Shown here one piece after another: positions 18,519-26,757 of a DNA stretch of 62,694 bases. Source of the DNA: Blastocatellia bacterium (lineage in GTDB: Bacteria > Acidobacteriota > Blastocatellia > HR10 > J050). Each line of letters starts with the position of its first letter. The stretch's first letter is position 1. The translations under genes were made by a program, and so were the position numbers. A model generated the notes under the pieces. The model ran no database searches. It was not told the DNA's origin and saw only the letters and a program-made list of their open reading frames with translations. Location of the stretch: NCBI GenBank assembly GCA_025054955.1, contig JANWZE010000152.1:134419-197112 (forward strand), given 5' to 3'.

Positions 18519-19466
18519 ATGAACGTCGCATTTTTGTTTCCCGGTCAGGGTTCGCAAGCCGTCGGCATGGGCAAAGACCTTTATGAAAATTTCCCGCTGG
18601 CCAAGGAGCTGTTTGCGCAGGCGAACGACGCGCTCGGATTTGACATCGCCAAGCTCTGTTTTGAAGGGCCGGACGAACAACTGGTGCTCACCGCCAACAC
18701 GCAGCCAAGCATCTTGCTGGTCAGTTATGTCGCCTTTCGGCTGTTAAATCGGATGCCGATCGTAGCAGCCGGTCACAGTTTAGGGGAGTACTCGGCCTTG
18801 ACGGCGGCTGGCGCTTTGTCGCTGGCGGATGCGCTGCGACTGGTTCGCCTTCGTGGACAATTCATGCAGGAAGCCGTGCCGGTCGGTGTGGGCGCGATGG
18901 CTGCGCTGATCGGCGCTGATGTGGCCCGGGTCGAAGAGTACGTGGCCGCACGTCAAGCTGAAGGTCGCTTGATTGAGATTGCCAACTACAACAGCCCGCA
19001 GCAGCTCGTCTTATCAGGACGACGCACGGATATTGAGCAAGCCGTGCAGGACTTGAGCGCGTACAAGGCGAAGCTGCTGGCCGTGAGCGCGCCGTTTCAT
19101 TGCAGTTTGATGAAGCCAGCGGAAGAGCGGCTGGCCGCGGAGATTGATAAACTCAGGTTCTCTGACTTGCAATTTCCTATCTACACGAATGTGGAGGTTG
19201 AGCGCGTGACATCAGGTGAACGCGCCGCGCGCGCGCTCAAGCGGCAGGTCAGCCGTCCTGTACGCTGGACGGAAACAATTCGGCAGATGATTCACCGAGA
19301 CCGGGTCACGCATTTTGTCGAGATCGGTCCCGGCGCCGTGCTCACGGGCTTGGTCAAGCGGATTGCGAAAGCTGAGGAACAGCAGGTCGCTACGCTGAAC
19401 GTCTCGGACACTGCTTCGTTGACCAAAACATTGGAGACGCTCGACGGCGCGTCGCCCGGCCTGTAA
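18519..19466 (+). CDS. fabD: Malonyl-CoA:ACP transacylase FabD
   Basis: FabD loads malonyl groups from CoA onto acyl carrier protein for fatty-acid synthesis. The 315-residue product starts MNVAFLFPGQGSQAVGMGKD. It has the nucleophile motif GHSLGEYSALTAAG, the substrate arginine in VRLRGQFMQ, the catalytic histidine in VSAPFHCSLM and the C-terminal VEIGPGAVLTGLVKRI. The start follows GGAGG-type sequence (GGAGGCTGG). An open frame continues 61 codons upstream but overlaps queG in antisense and is not homologous. No other fab gene is adjacent. A palindromic repeat begins right after the stop codon. Confidence 0.96.
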   Translation: MNVAFLFPGQGSQAVGMGKDLYENFPLAKELFAQANDALGFDIAKLCFEGPDEQLVLTANTQPSILLVSYVAFRLLNRMPIVAAGHSLGEYSALTAAGALSLADALRLVRLRGQFMQEAVPVGVGAMAALIGADVARVEEYVAARQAEGRLIEIANYNSPQQLVLSGRRTDIEQAVQDLSAYKAKLLAVSAPFHCSLMKPAEERLAAEIDKLRFSDLQFPIYTNVEVERVTSGERAARALKRQVSRPVRWTETIRQMIHRDRVTHFVEIGPGAVLTGLVKRIAKAEEQQVATLNVSDTASLTKTLETLDGASPGL

Positions 19467-19474
19467 TGGCAATA

Positions 19475-19585
19475 GCATTAAGTTAGCACGGTTTTTGGAG
19501 TGCGGTGACGTGTCACCGCTTTCAAAAGCTGCGACACGTCGCAGCACTGCAAGGCGGTCGCAACCATCTTGGCTTAACTTAATGC
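19475..19585. repeat. Palindromic intergenic element, copy A
   Basis: This roughly 111-bp element starts nine bases after the fabD stop and is bounded by inverted repeats GCATTAAGTTAGC (19475-19487) and GCTTAACTTAATGC (19572-19585). Inside, at about 19491-19552, are two hairpins, one GGTGACGTGTCACC and one CTGCGACACGTCGCAG. This core matches the cores of copies B and C (25763-25830 and 37870-37935), but the ends differ from theirs. It may double as a terminator for fabD. Confidence 0.8.
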
Positions 19586-19714
19586 CATTGGCCTGTAATG
19601 GTCGGTGTGCTGCTGGGGTTCTCATGACGTTTTTGTGAGCTGTGAGCGCGGCGCTCAATTAACTGAAGACGAGCTGGCCTGCTGGTTGTGCGGCCACTGG
19701 CCCTGATAAATTCT

Positions 19715-20602
19715 ATGCAAATCCGGCGACGCATTCACTTACAACGAGTCGGCGTGGTGATCAAGCCAACGCTTGACCCTGTCCATGCCGGAGAAGTGCT
19801 CTGTCGCCTTTCTGGCTGGCTGACCGAACATGGGATTGAGCTGGTCGCTGAGCCTGTGTTGCATCAACTTGCGCCGAACTGTCAGGCGCACATTGTGCCG
19901 CGTGAGGAGATGAGCCGGCAGGTTGATTTGATCATCGTGTTAGGCGGCGATGGAACGATGATTGCCACAGCGCGTAGTGTGGCTCAGCCGCCCGTGCCGG
20001 TGCTGGGCGTCAATTTCGGCGGGCTTGGCTACCTGACCGAGTTCACGCTGGACGAGCTGTTTCCCGCGTTGCAGATGATCCGTGACGGCGATTTTGCTGT
20101 GCAACGACGCATGATGTTAGACGCCAGTCTTTGGCGCCAAGGAGAATGGATCACAACGCACACCGTGTTGAATGACGCGGTGGTCAACAAAGGCTCGCTG
20201 GCTCGCATGATTCAGATTGAATGTCTCGTGGATGACCGGTATGTGACGACACTCCGCGCCGACGGATTCATTGTCGCCACTCCGACCGGTTCGACGGCCT
20301 ACTCGCTCTCGGCTGGCGGTCCGATTGTCTATCCGACAATGGAAGCCATTCTGATCACGCCGGTCTGCCCGCACACATTGACTAATCGGCCGCTGGTGAT
20401 CCCTTCTGAATCAACGGTCAAGTTGATTTTGCGTTCAGCTCGCGAAGAAGTCACACTGACGCTGGATGGGCAAACCGGCATCGCGTTGCAATGCGATGAT
20501 CAGGTGATTGTCCGACGCAGCCAGAAGTTCTTCGAAGTCGTACAGCCGCCCGAGAAAAACTACTTTCAGGTGCTCCGCGATAAATTGCTCTGGGGAGCAT
20601 GA
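19715..20602 (+). CDS. nadK: NAD(+)/NADH kinase
   Basis: NAD kinase phosphorylates NAD to NADP. The product is 295 residues from ATG 19715 (MQIRRRIHLQRVGVVIKP). The diagnostic motifs are present: VLGGDGTMIATARS, GVNFGGLGYLTEF, LNDAVVNKG and FIVATPTGSTAYSLSAGGPIVYPT. A GTG nine codons earlier (19688) is an alternative start. The gene stands between repeat copy A and the convergent glycosyltransferase gene. A short tandem duplication follows the stop codon. Confidence 0.96.
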   Translation: MQIRRRIHLQRVGVVIKPTLDPVHAGEVLCRLSGWLTEHGIELVAEPVLHQLAPNCQAHIVPREEMSRQVDLIIVLGGDGTMIATARSVAQPPVPVLGVNFGGLGYLTEFTLDELFPALQMIRDGDFAVQRRMMLDASLWRQGEWITTHTVLNDAVVNKGSLARMIQIECLVDDRYVTTLRADGFIVATPTGSTAYSLSAGGPIVYPTMEAILITPVCPHTLTNRPLVIPSESTVKLILRSAREEVTLTLDGQTGIALQCDDQVIVRRSQKFFEVVQPPEKNYFQVLRDKLLWGA

Positions 20603-20681
20603 ACGCCCTCACTGGCCGGTGCGACGCAGCGATACATTGCTTTGGGGAGCATGAACAGCTTCACCGACCGGTGCGACTTTG
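20584..20681. repeat. Tandem duplication covering the nadK stop codon
   Basis: Two imperfect copies of a roughly 53-bp unit begin TTGCTCTGGGGAGCATGAAC (about 20584) and TTGCTTTGGGGAGCATGAAC (about 20637). Each continues with a CACYGRCCGGTGCGAC-type track. The first copy includes the last codons and stop of nadK. Each unit can fold a small GRCCGGTG hairpin. Confidence 0.55.
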
Positions 20682-20766
20682 TACGACTTAAGCGCGACCG
20701 AGCTTGCGCAACGCGCCCATTCAAGCTGTTGAAGCCGATTTTGGTAGATGCCAATGCAATGACGGT

Positions 20767-22155
20767 TCATCCGTATCGTTGCTTGCCGCCGGTGACTTCC
20801 TCCAGCACGCAGGCCAGCGCGTGCGTCAGTCTGACGCGATTGAACTGCTCGATGAAGCGTTGATCGGGGCGGTAATACGTGTGTCGGAACTGATCCACAT
20901 CTGTGGCAATATCGGCCAGGACGCTAACCAGCCGGTCTATATCCTGTGGCTCAACAACCAAACCAACGCCTGCTTGGCGAAGTAGCTCGCTGGCGATGCC
21001 TTCCGGCGCGACGGCCAGCACGGGACGACCGGCATACAAGTATTCGAATAATTTGCCGGGATACCACTTGCGTCCTCCTTCATTGCCGACCAGCAAAAGC
21101 AGCAACACGTCAGCAGCCAGCATCTGCTGAATCGCGTCGTGATGTGAAATGCGTTTTTCCACATGCACGAACCCGTCCAGTTGATGCTCATGGATGAATT
21201 GCCATTTGGACGGCGGCAGTCCGCCGATGAAATTAACTTGGAGGTTAAGCCTGGCCGATTGGCGTCGCAGTTGGCTGAGCGCATCCAGCAGCGGCTGAGC
21301 CGCGTCGCCCCAGGCGATGCCTGTGTGTGTCAATTGCACAACGCGGTGGTGAGCGCGAGGTTCGTTGTGATTGTCTAATGGAGACGTGTGGCGCTGAACG
21401 TGGCGGAAATCGTCTTCGTCATAGCCATTGGTGATAACGCGACATTTGCCTCGACAGCGTGGTTCTAGTCTCTGGAAATCGTCGGCCATCGCTTGGTGGA
21501 CGCAGATGATTCGGTCAGCATGGCGCAGCACCCAGCGTTCGACGCTGGCGTCGAGCCAGTCACGAAACGGGCGGGTTTGTTTAACAGCCCACATCGTCCA
21601 GTAATCGCGGAAATCCACAATCAACGGCACGCGCAAGGCGCCTTGTAAGAGCACGCCGAGAATGCCTAATGTCCATGGGCTGACCGACACGTAAATAGCT
21701 TCAACGCGGTGTTGCACAGCCACTTCGATACAGCGTGGCAGCGCCCGGAGACTCCAATAGAAAAACATATCGCCAACAGGCGCCAGTGCTGCGTGGTAAA
21801 CGCTCCGGGCTGCGGTATAGAAGCGGCTGCGCGGCCGCTCATCGCTGCTCACTTCGGCGCGCAAGCGAGCTTCTGCCGGCAGGAGCGGTTCAGGACGTTT
21901 GCGGGCGAGCCAGCGCGGCAAAGCGATCAAGGGATGGTATGGCGGGTAGCGGATGATGGGGATGTCAGTAGGAATTTCCTTCAACAGCGTTTCGTCGAGC
22001 GGGTCGTCGGTTTGCGCCTGATGCCAATCCAGTGTCACCACGACCGGTTGCCAGCCGAACCGGCCAAGATACTTGACGAATTTAGCGTTGCGGTAGGTGC
22101 CACTGCTATTGAGTGGTGGAAAATCGAGCGCAATGTAGAGAAGCCGACGGAGCAT
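20767..22155 (-). CDS. Glycosyltransferase, GT4-like (group 1)
   Basis: The 462-residue protein starts MLRRLLYIALDFPPLNSSGT, the typical N-terminal donor-fold opening of GT4-like enzymes with the FPPLNSSGTYR signature. It continues with VDFRDYWTMW and ICVHQAMADDF. The C-terminal lobe has VVQLTHTGIAWG, VNFIGGLPPSKWQ, HDAIQQMLAADVLLLLLV and KLFEYLYAGRPVLAVAPEG, the sugar-nucleotide binding region. Acceptor and product cannot be told from the sequence; surface polysaccharide is likely by family. The start ten codons before (22185) is possible, but the chosen Met matches homologues. It stands alone between convergent nadK and the same-strand M20 peptidase gene. Confidence 0.88.
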   Translation of the reverse strand: MLRRLLYIALDFPPLNSSGTYRNAKFVKYLGRFGWQPVVVTLDWHQAQTDDPLDETLLKEIPTDIPIIRYPPYHPLIALPRWLARKRPEPLLPAEARLRAEVSSDERPRSRFYTAARSVYHAALAPVGDMFFYWSLRALPRCIEVAVQHRVEAIYVSVSPWTLGILGVLLQGALRVPLIVDFRDYWTMWAVKQTRPFRDWLDASVERWVLRHADRIICVHQAMADDFQRLEPRCRGKCRVITNGYDEDDFRHVQRHTSPLDNHNEPRAHHRVVQLTHTGIAWGDAAQPLLDALSQLRRQSARLNLQVNFIGGLPPSKWQFIHEHQLDGFVHVEKRISHHDAIQQMLAADVLLLLLVGNEGGRKWYPGKLFEYLYAGRPVLAVAPEGIASELLRQAGVGLVVEPQDIDRLVSVLADIATDVDQFRHTYYRPDQRFIEQFNRVRLTHALACVLEEVTGGKQRYG

Positions 22156-22227
22156 GAACTCTCGCAACCTATCGCCAGCCTTCATTCAGATGGTTGATGA
22201 GCATTGCCGATGGGACAAGTTGCTTGA

Positions 22228-23601
22228 TTAGAACTGCACGTTAGCCAAAGCCTGATAGAGATAGGCGCAACTGATGATGCCTTGGTGATAATTGACGAGA
22301 TTCAGCTTTTCATTCGGCGCATGCGAATTTTCGTCGGGCAGGCCCAGTCCTAGCAGAATACACGGCACGTTGAGCGCCTCGTAAATCGTGTTGACAAATG
22401 GAATGGAGCCGCCTTCGCGGATGAAGACCGCTTTTGTGCCAAAGCCTTGCTCCAACGCATCAATCGCCGCTTGAAAGGCCGGATGATCATACGGCGCGAG
22501 GAATCCGGCGCCGGCTGACAGCTTGCGTACCTGAACGCGCACTGTTGGAGGCGCGATAGCATGGACGTAAGCGATGAACTGTTCGGCGATTTCATCAGGG
22601 TCTTGATGGGGCACCAACCGCATACTCACTTTGGCCAGCGCCTTGCTGGGAATGATGGTCTTGGAGCCTTCACCGGTGTGTCCGCTCACGAAGCCGTTGA
22701 CGTCGAGCGTCGGTCGCGCCCACATACGTTCCAATGTGGTGTAACCCGGCTCGCCAAACGGCGCCGGCGAACCAGTCAGGGCTAAGTATTGTTGCTCGTC
22801 AAATGGCAACGCGGCCAGCCGCGCGCGCTCGTCTTCACTGAGCGGGACGACCTTGTCGTAAAAGCCGGGGATGGTCACACGCCCTTCGGCGTCTTTTAAC
22901 TGCGCCACAATCTGGCACAGCACATTGGCCGGATTGGCCACGATGCCGCCGAACGAGCCAGAGTGCAGGTCCATCGTGGGTCCTTCAACCTCAATCTCCA
23001 TGTAGGTCAATCCGCGCAGTCCATAGCAAATGGACGGCACGCCTCGATCCAGCATCGGTGTGTCGGAGATGACCACGACATCGGCTTGAAGCAACTGCCG
23101 ATGCTCGTTCAGGAATGATTCCAGATGTAAGCTCCCAATCTCTTCCTCACCCTCTACGATAAACTTGACGTTGATCGGCAGGCGGCCTTCGTTTTTGATC
23201 CACGCTTCGACGGCCATCAAATGGGCATAGACTTGACCTTTGTCGTCAACTGTGCCACGCCCGTAGAGTTCGCCGTGGCGAATCTCCGGCTCGAATGGCG
23301 GCGACATCCACTGATCGAGTGGTTCAACCGGCTGCACGTCATAGTGGCCATATATCAGCACGGTGGGTCGGCCCGGCGCGCCGAGCCATTCAGCATAAAC
23401 AACAGGATGCAGCGGCGTCGGTATCACCTCCGCACGCATCAATCCGGCAGCCAGCAACCTCTCTTTCAAGTACACAGCGCAGCGTTGAACGTCAGCGCTG
23501 TGTTCGCTGCTACAACTAATGCTGGGAATCTTGACAATCTCAACCAGCTCGTCAATGTAACGCTGCCGGTTCCGGTTAATGTACTCAATGATCTTTTCCA
23601 T
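22228..23601 (-). CDS. M20-family metallopeptidase (dipeptidase)
   Basis: The 457-residue M20 peptidase starts MEKIIEYINRNRQRYIDELV, with GGGAGAG upstream of the ATG at 23601. The di-zinc site is intact: YGHYDVQP (His, with Asp two residues later), GRGTVDDKGQ (bridging Asp), EGEEEIGS (catalytic and ligand Glu), ISDTPML and a C-terminal His in ENSHAPNE. The dimerisation domain insert lies at about residues 210-350. This subgroup includes carnosinase-like dipeptidases and Xaa-His dipeptidases. Substrate specificity is not readable. An eight-codon upstream extension exists in the frame. Confidence 0.92.
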   Translation of the reverse strand: MEKIIEYINRNRQRYIDELVEIVKIPSISCSSEHSADVQRCAVYLKERLLAAGLMRAEVIPTPLHPVVYAEWLGAPGRPTVLIYGHYDVQPVEPLDQWMSPPFEPEIRHGELYGRGTVDDKGQVYAHLMAVEAWIKNEGRLPINVKFIVEGEEEIGSLHLESFLNEHRQLLQADVVVISDTPMLDRGVPSICYGLRGLTYMEIEVEGPTMDLHSGSFGGIVANPANVLCQIVAQLKDAEGRVTIPGFYDKVVPLSEDERARLAALPFDEQQYLALTGSPAPFGEPGYTTLERMWARPTLDVNGFVSGHTGEGSKTIIPSKALAKVSMRLVPHQDPDEIAEQFIAYVHAIAPPTVRVQVRKLSAGAGFLAPYDHPAFQAAIDALEQGFGTKAVFIREGGSIPFVNTIYEALNVPCILLGLGLPDENSHAPNEKLNLVNYHQGIISCAYLYQALANVQF

Positions 23602-23629
23602 GACATGCTCTCCCTTCCACCTCAATCCT

Positions 23630-23734
23630 GAACCAGCTTCTTTCGCAGCTTGTCGTGGTTGCTACTCTACTGAATGAAACGCCACAACTGGTCACGCTCT
23701 GAACTAACTTCTTTCACGGTTTGTCGGGGGTGCT
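23630..23734. repeat. Imperfect 34-bp direct repeat pair
   Basis: GAACCAGCTTCTTTCGCAGC and its continuation (about 23630-23663) recur with changes at about 23701-23734 (GAACTAACTTCTTTCACGG). The spacing is about 71 bp, close to the 72-bp period of the neighbouring CRISPR-like locus. The pair lies just upstream of the leftward M20 peptidase gene. It could be an older, degenerate part of the same array or an unrelated duplication. Confidence 0.4.
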
Positions 23735-23741
23735 CCTGGCC

Positions 23742-23850
23742 CTGTCCATCAATATGCGATCAAACAACTGACCGCGAGTTGAGCGCGATACACCAAATGG
23801 CCGCGTCATTGAACTGTCCATCAATATGCGATCAAACAACTGACCGCGAG
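23742..23850. CRISPR. Minimal CRISPR-like locus: two identical 37-bp repeats, one 35-bp spacer
   Basis: Two identical 37-bp units (23742-23778 and 23814-23850) begin CTGTCCATCAATATGCG and end CTGACCGCGAG. The 35 bp between them (23779-23813) match neither flank, and identity stops exactly at the unit boundaries on both sides. Repeat length, spacer length and abrupt edges are those of a CRISPR array. No cas gene occurs in the window and the repeat has only weak internal symmetry. It may be a remnant array or a duplicated non-CRISPR element. With only two units the call is uncertain. Confidence 0.5.
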
Positions 23851-24149
23851 ACATGCACCGGTTTGTGAACAACTGCGCAAGAGTGGTCACCATAACATGA
23901 GACGCGCTATTACTCAATAGCTTCATTGAGAAACAAGAGATTGAGGGATGCTTGCCTTATGCGCCAAGCAACGAAGTCGCCGAGGAAGCAGAACCACTGA
24001 GCTACATGATTTGGCTCTCATGAGCGCGTTTGTCTCACCGGTCGCTGCGGGTGCGCTCCCGCTGGCCTTGGGTTGGCATGAAGCATCACTTGAGTCTTAA
24101 GCAGAGGCTTTCTACAATTGGCTTTGCGATTACACTGTGGAGATGGGTC

Positions 24150-24416
24150 ATGAACAAGGGAAAGGCCAAATCAAGAGATTACAAAGTGGGTGATGAAGTT
24201 TCCTATGCGTTGGCGGCTGGCATTCGCTATGGCACTGTTGTGAGCGTCTTTGGTGAGGTCGTCGAAATCGAATTCGAAGATGGACGCAAAGAGATGAAGA
24301 AAGTGAGCGATGATCGTTTGCGATTGTTGCGCCGCGCTCAGAGCGAGCGTGACGACCGAGACCGGCATCGTCAGGACATCCGCGAGCTGTACCGTAGCGA
24401 AGTGCGTCGTCGCTGA
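24150..24416 (+). CDS. Small basic protein with SH3-like N-terminal half, unknown function
   Basis: The 88-residue protein starts MNKGKAKSRDYKVGDEVSYA with GGAGATGG just upstream. The N-terminal 50 residues (VGDEVSYALAAGIRYGTVVS and VVEIEFEDGRKEMKKVSDD) look like a small beta-barrel of the KOW/SH3 type. The C-terminal 30 residues are highly charged and Arg-rich (DDRDRHRQDIRE). Nucleic-acid binding is plausible from this composition, but no named family is recognised. The open frame extends 40 codons upstream without protein-like character. Confidence 0.6.
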   Translation: MNKGKAKSRDYKVGDEVSYALAAGIRYGTVVSVFGEVVEIEFEDGRKEMKKVSDDRLRLLRRAQSERDDRDRHRQDIRELYRSEVRRR

Positions 24417-24516
24417 GCCGACACTCACGCAAAGCCATCGCATCGGCACTCAGCCGGTTCGTTCCTCCCTGGCACGACCGATGACTTTGCGTGAGGAAGC
24501 GATCTGGCAAGCGCGG

Positions 24517-25251
24517 CTAGGGACTGACTGCTACGTGGTGGCCACCGACGCTGATGAGGCGAACGCGCTGAAAATCCTTGGTGGCCGGTGGCGTGCGATG
24601 TTGCGGATCAGGCACAACACAGGTGGCGCGACCCTCTCGACCAATTGTGAGCCAGCGAAGGTGAACGTTGGGAATCTCCCCTTTGAGGTTATTCAAATCA
24701 ACGTCGCTGATGTTCAACAGTCTGAGAATAATCTGCACAATCTGCTGAGTCGCCGGCGGCATATCAATCCGCACCGGCGTTGTCCCGACCGATTCCACGA
24801 CGGCCAACGGCCACTGCGTGTCTGACTCAATCAGTACTGTTCGGCCGGCTGTCGGCACATTCAATTGCGCTTCGTAAATCACCGCATCGGCGGGAACCAC
24901 CAGGATACGAGTCGTAAACGTGCGCCTCAAGCTCTCAAACGTGACCGGTACGTTTTGCCATTCCGGTTCGTTGCCCCGCAAACGAACTTGCACGGTGGCG
25001 ATGTAAGGAACATCCACCACGATGCGACCCAAGCAAGGGAGTCGTTGATCCACGGTCATCGTAGCCCACTGGCCGTCGGGTTTTTGCAGTCCGACCTGCA
25101 CCTCTGAACCATCGTAAACGACAGCACTCGTAGGAACCGCCACATAGTCGGTGGCCTGCGGCAGTGGGCTGGGCCGAGCACCAACAGCAATGCTCATCAA
25201 AACACTCATCAACACTAAAACCGCGATAACACCAATCAGTCGCATTCGCAT
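24517..25251 (-). CDS. Secreted protein of unknown function
   Basis: The 244-residue protein has an N-terminal signal sequence (MRMRLIGVIAVLVLMSVLMS, cleavage near SIAVGA). The start at 25251 has GGAG eight bases upstream; the frame opens 26 codons earlier without a ribosome site. The mature part is mostly beta-strand by composition, with Val/Thr-rich segments (ATVQVRLRGNEPEW, TFTTRILVVPADAVIYEAQL) and two cysteines that could form a disulfide. No family is recognised. It faces the small gene at 24150-24416 convergently and shows no link to its neighbours. Confidence 0.6.
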   Translation of the reverse strand: MRMRLIGVIAVLVLMSVLMSIAVGARPSPLPQATDYVAVPTSAVVYDGSEVQVGLQKPDGQWATMTVDQRLPCLGRIVVDVPYIATVQVRLRGNEPEWQNVPVTFESLRRTFTTRILVVPADAVIYEAQLNVPTAGRTVLIESDTQWPLAVVESVGTTPVRIDMPPATQQIVQIILRLLNISDVDLNNLKGEIPNVHLRWLTIGREGRATCVVPDPQHRTPPATKDFQRVRLISVGGHHVAVSP

Positions 25252-25744
25252 CAATTTTTCTCCTTCACATCTCCGGCGTGTGCCTGACGCCTGCTTTGAT
25301 TGTTTCTCATCAGGGATGATGGCGAGCAACTTTTGTGCCGCAACCTGGCCGTGTTAGCTCATGGCTGCTGAAAACCTGGATCTTGAAATTGGTCATGTCC
25401 AATGCCACATCAGCTCTAGCCTTGCCTAGCTGGCGGTAAGTTGTTTGTGTTCAACATACCACTTTCATGGACACACCGCATGGTCGAGGTTTGTTCCGGT
25501 TGTCAGGTCCGTGTCGGTTATGAGCAGGAGATTGGCTGCTCGGCAGCGACGCTTGTGTCGTTGATCAGCGACGCCGCAGTCAATAACGTATTCGGTGAGA
25601 GCTCACCACAGCCTCAGAGTGAGGGCTGGCAGGGGAGCACGTGGGTTTCTGCTGTTGCTGGGCAGCGACAGGCAAACGACAACGCAGCATGTTCCCCGTC
25701 AGTCCATCTCAGCCAGAGCAGGAGCCGGTGTTCAGCTAAGTAAT
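25252..25744. other. Non-coding stretch left of repeat copy B
   Basis: About 490 bp contain no gene I can support; frames crossing it read as low-quality peptides. GCCGGTGTTCAGCTA occurs at about 25724-25738 and again at about 25940-25954, flanking repeat copy B. This could mark a duplication made when the repeat arrived, although it is larger and further out than a target-site duplication. Confidence 0.4.
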
Positions 25745-25868
25745 GTGACAAAAGTTGGTGGCGTTTTTGGAGTGCTGCGACGTGTCGCAGCTTTGGCCGG
25801 AAAGCGGTGACACGTCACCGCACGCCAAAACATCCCGTCCCCCAAAATGTCCCAGACCTTTTGTCCAC
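25745..25868. repeat. Palindromic intergenic element, copy B (MITE-like)
   Basis: This 124-bp element begins GTGACAAAAG and ends CTTTTGTCCAC, which are near-perfect inverted termini. It is almost identical to copy C (37832-37956) read in the opposite direction. The core (25763-25830) holds the hairpins CTGCGACGTGTCGCAG and CGGTGACACGTCACCG, followed by CCCGTCCCCCAAAATGTCCC. It has no coding capacity. Size, terminal inverted repeats and near-identity between distant copies indicate a non-autonomous mobile element. Confidence 0.85.
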
Positions 25869-26051
25869 CTGCTTAGCGGCGCAGGGAATGGCGTTTTTGA
25901 AAGGATTGAATCTGACAGCCAAATCATCTTCGCAGTGGCCGGTGTTCAGCTATCCAGTGATTGTGCCGGTTTGGTGCTCACCGTCCACTGTCTTTGATCT
26001 ATGGGCTGTGCTTGTCGGCGTGGCGATGGAACCTGTTGGAAACTAGCAGCC

Positions 26052-26123
26052 GACCGCCAAGACGCCAGGCGCGCCCACAGGAGGAGTCTTTAACTTCTCT
26101 GCGGCCTTGGCGTCTGGGCGGTC
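26052..26123. repeat. Long inverted repeat downstream of the cytochrome operon
   Basis: GACCGCCAAGACGCCAGG (26052-26069) pairs with CCTTGGCGTCTGGGCGGTC (26105-26123), with one bulge and a 35-bp loop. It lies 18 bp beyond the stop codon of the leftward cytochrome gene, at the end of that operon, so it may stop or protect the transcript. There is no T-tract. Confidence 0.55.
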
Positions 26124-26140
26124 AACTTTGGAATGACTGG

Positions 26141-26743
26141 TTAGTGTTTGCCCGGATCAAGCGGGACCCCTTTGCGCGTGGATGTAATGTAGGCTTCCAG
26201 CGCGATCATCTTTTCATCATCCAGCTTCAGCGGGGGTCCTTTCATTGGGTTTTCAATGCACCAGTTGATCATGTCGCGGAGTGTGGCCACCTTTTTCAGT
26301 TGTGTCTGAAATTTGGGATACGTCTCGGGGTGTGTGTTTGCGGCATTGGGGTGACACATGTCGCAGGAGATGCCGATGGTGCCGCCCAACGCTTTCCAGT
26401 CATGAAACAGCTTGTCGCCTTCGGCGATCATGCGTTTTTGTTCGCGTTCCCAGATCATCCGGTCGCGGGCTGTCCATTTGGAGACTTGTTGCGCCTGTTG
26501 TTCAGCATAGGCAGCCATCAACAGGTTGGCCACCTCGCGCGCTTTATCGGGGGGTAGGATTTCGCCTGGACGGACGCCGGCGACTTCCACTGACGTTTGT
26601 CCATCACACAATTGGACGACAAGATCGCCATTGCGGCTCTTCACCTCAGGGTGCGTAGGTGATGTTTGTTGCTGCGCTACGGCGATCAAGACTGTACTGA
26701 AGACAACGGCGAGAATCATTGAGCTTTTGAATCGTTGGTTCAT
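26141..26743 (-). CDS. SoxA-like monoheme c-type cytochrome
   Basis: The 200-residue exported protein has a signal sequence (MNQRFKSSMILAVVFSTVLI, cleavage near AVAQQ) and one heme-attachment motif CDMCH in GGTIGISCDMCHPNAANTHP. The following segment (LRDMINWCIENPMKGPPL) resembles SoxA-family cytochromes and contains an extra cysteine that could act as a ligand. The start at 26743 has GGAGGG upstream. It is the last gene of a leftward run with a metallophosphoesterase (14 bp gap) and a di-heme peroxidase. No other sox gene is nearby, so thiosulfate oxidation is not supported. An electron carrier for the peroxidase is a reasonable guess. Confidence 0.82.
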   Translation of the reverse strand: MNQRFKSSMILAVVFSTVLIAVAQQQTSPTHPEVKSRNGDLVVQLCDGQTSVEVAGVRPGEILPPDKAREVANLLMAAYAEQQAQQVSKWTARDRMIWEREQKRMIAEGDKLFHDWKALGGTIGISCDMCHPNAANTHPETYPKFQTQLKKVATLRDMINWCIENPMKGPPLKLDDEKMIALEAYITSTRKGVPLDPGKH

Positions 26744-26757
26744 GTTGCCCTCCTGAA

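Noticed and set aside
23714-23926. Minus-strand open frame over the CRISPR-like repeats, encoding SRGQLFDRILMD twice
   Set aside because: The repeated peptide is a by-product of the DNA repeats. There is no ribosome site and no family resemblance.
25441-25743. 100-codon open frame left of repeat copy B
   Set aside because: No ribosome site, no domain and Ser/Gln-rich low-quality sequence; it ends at the repeat boundary.
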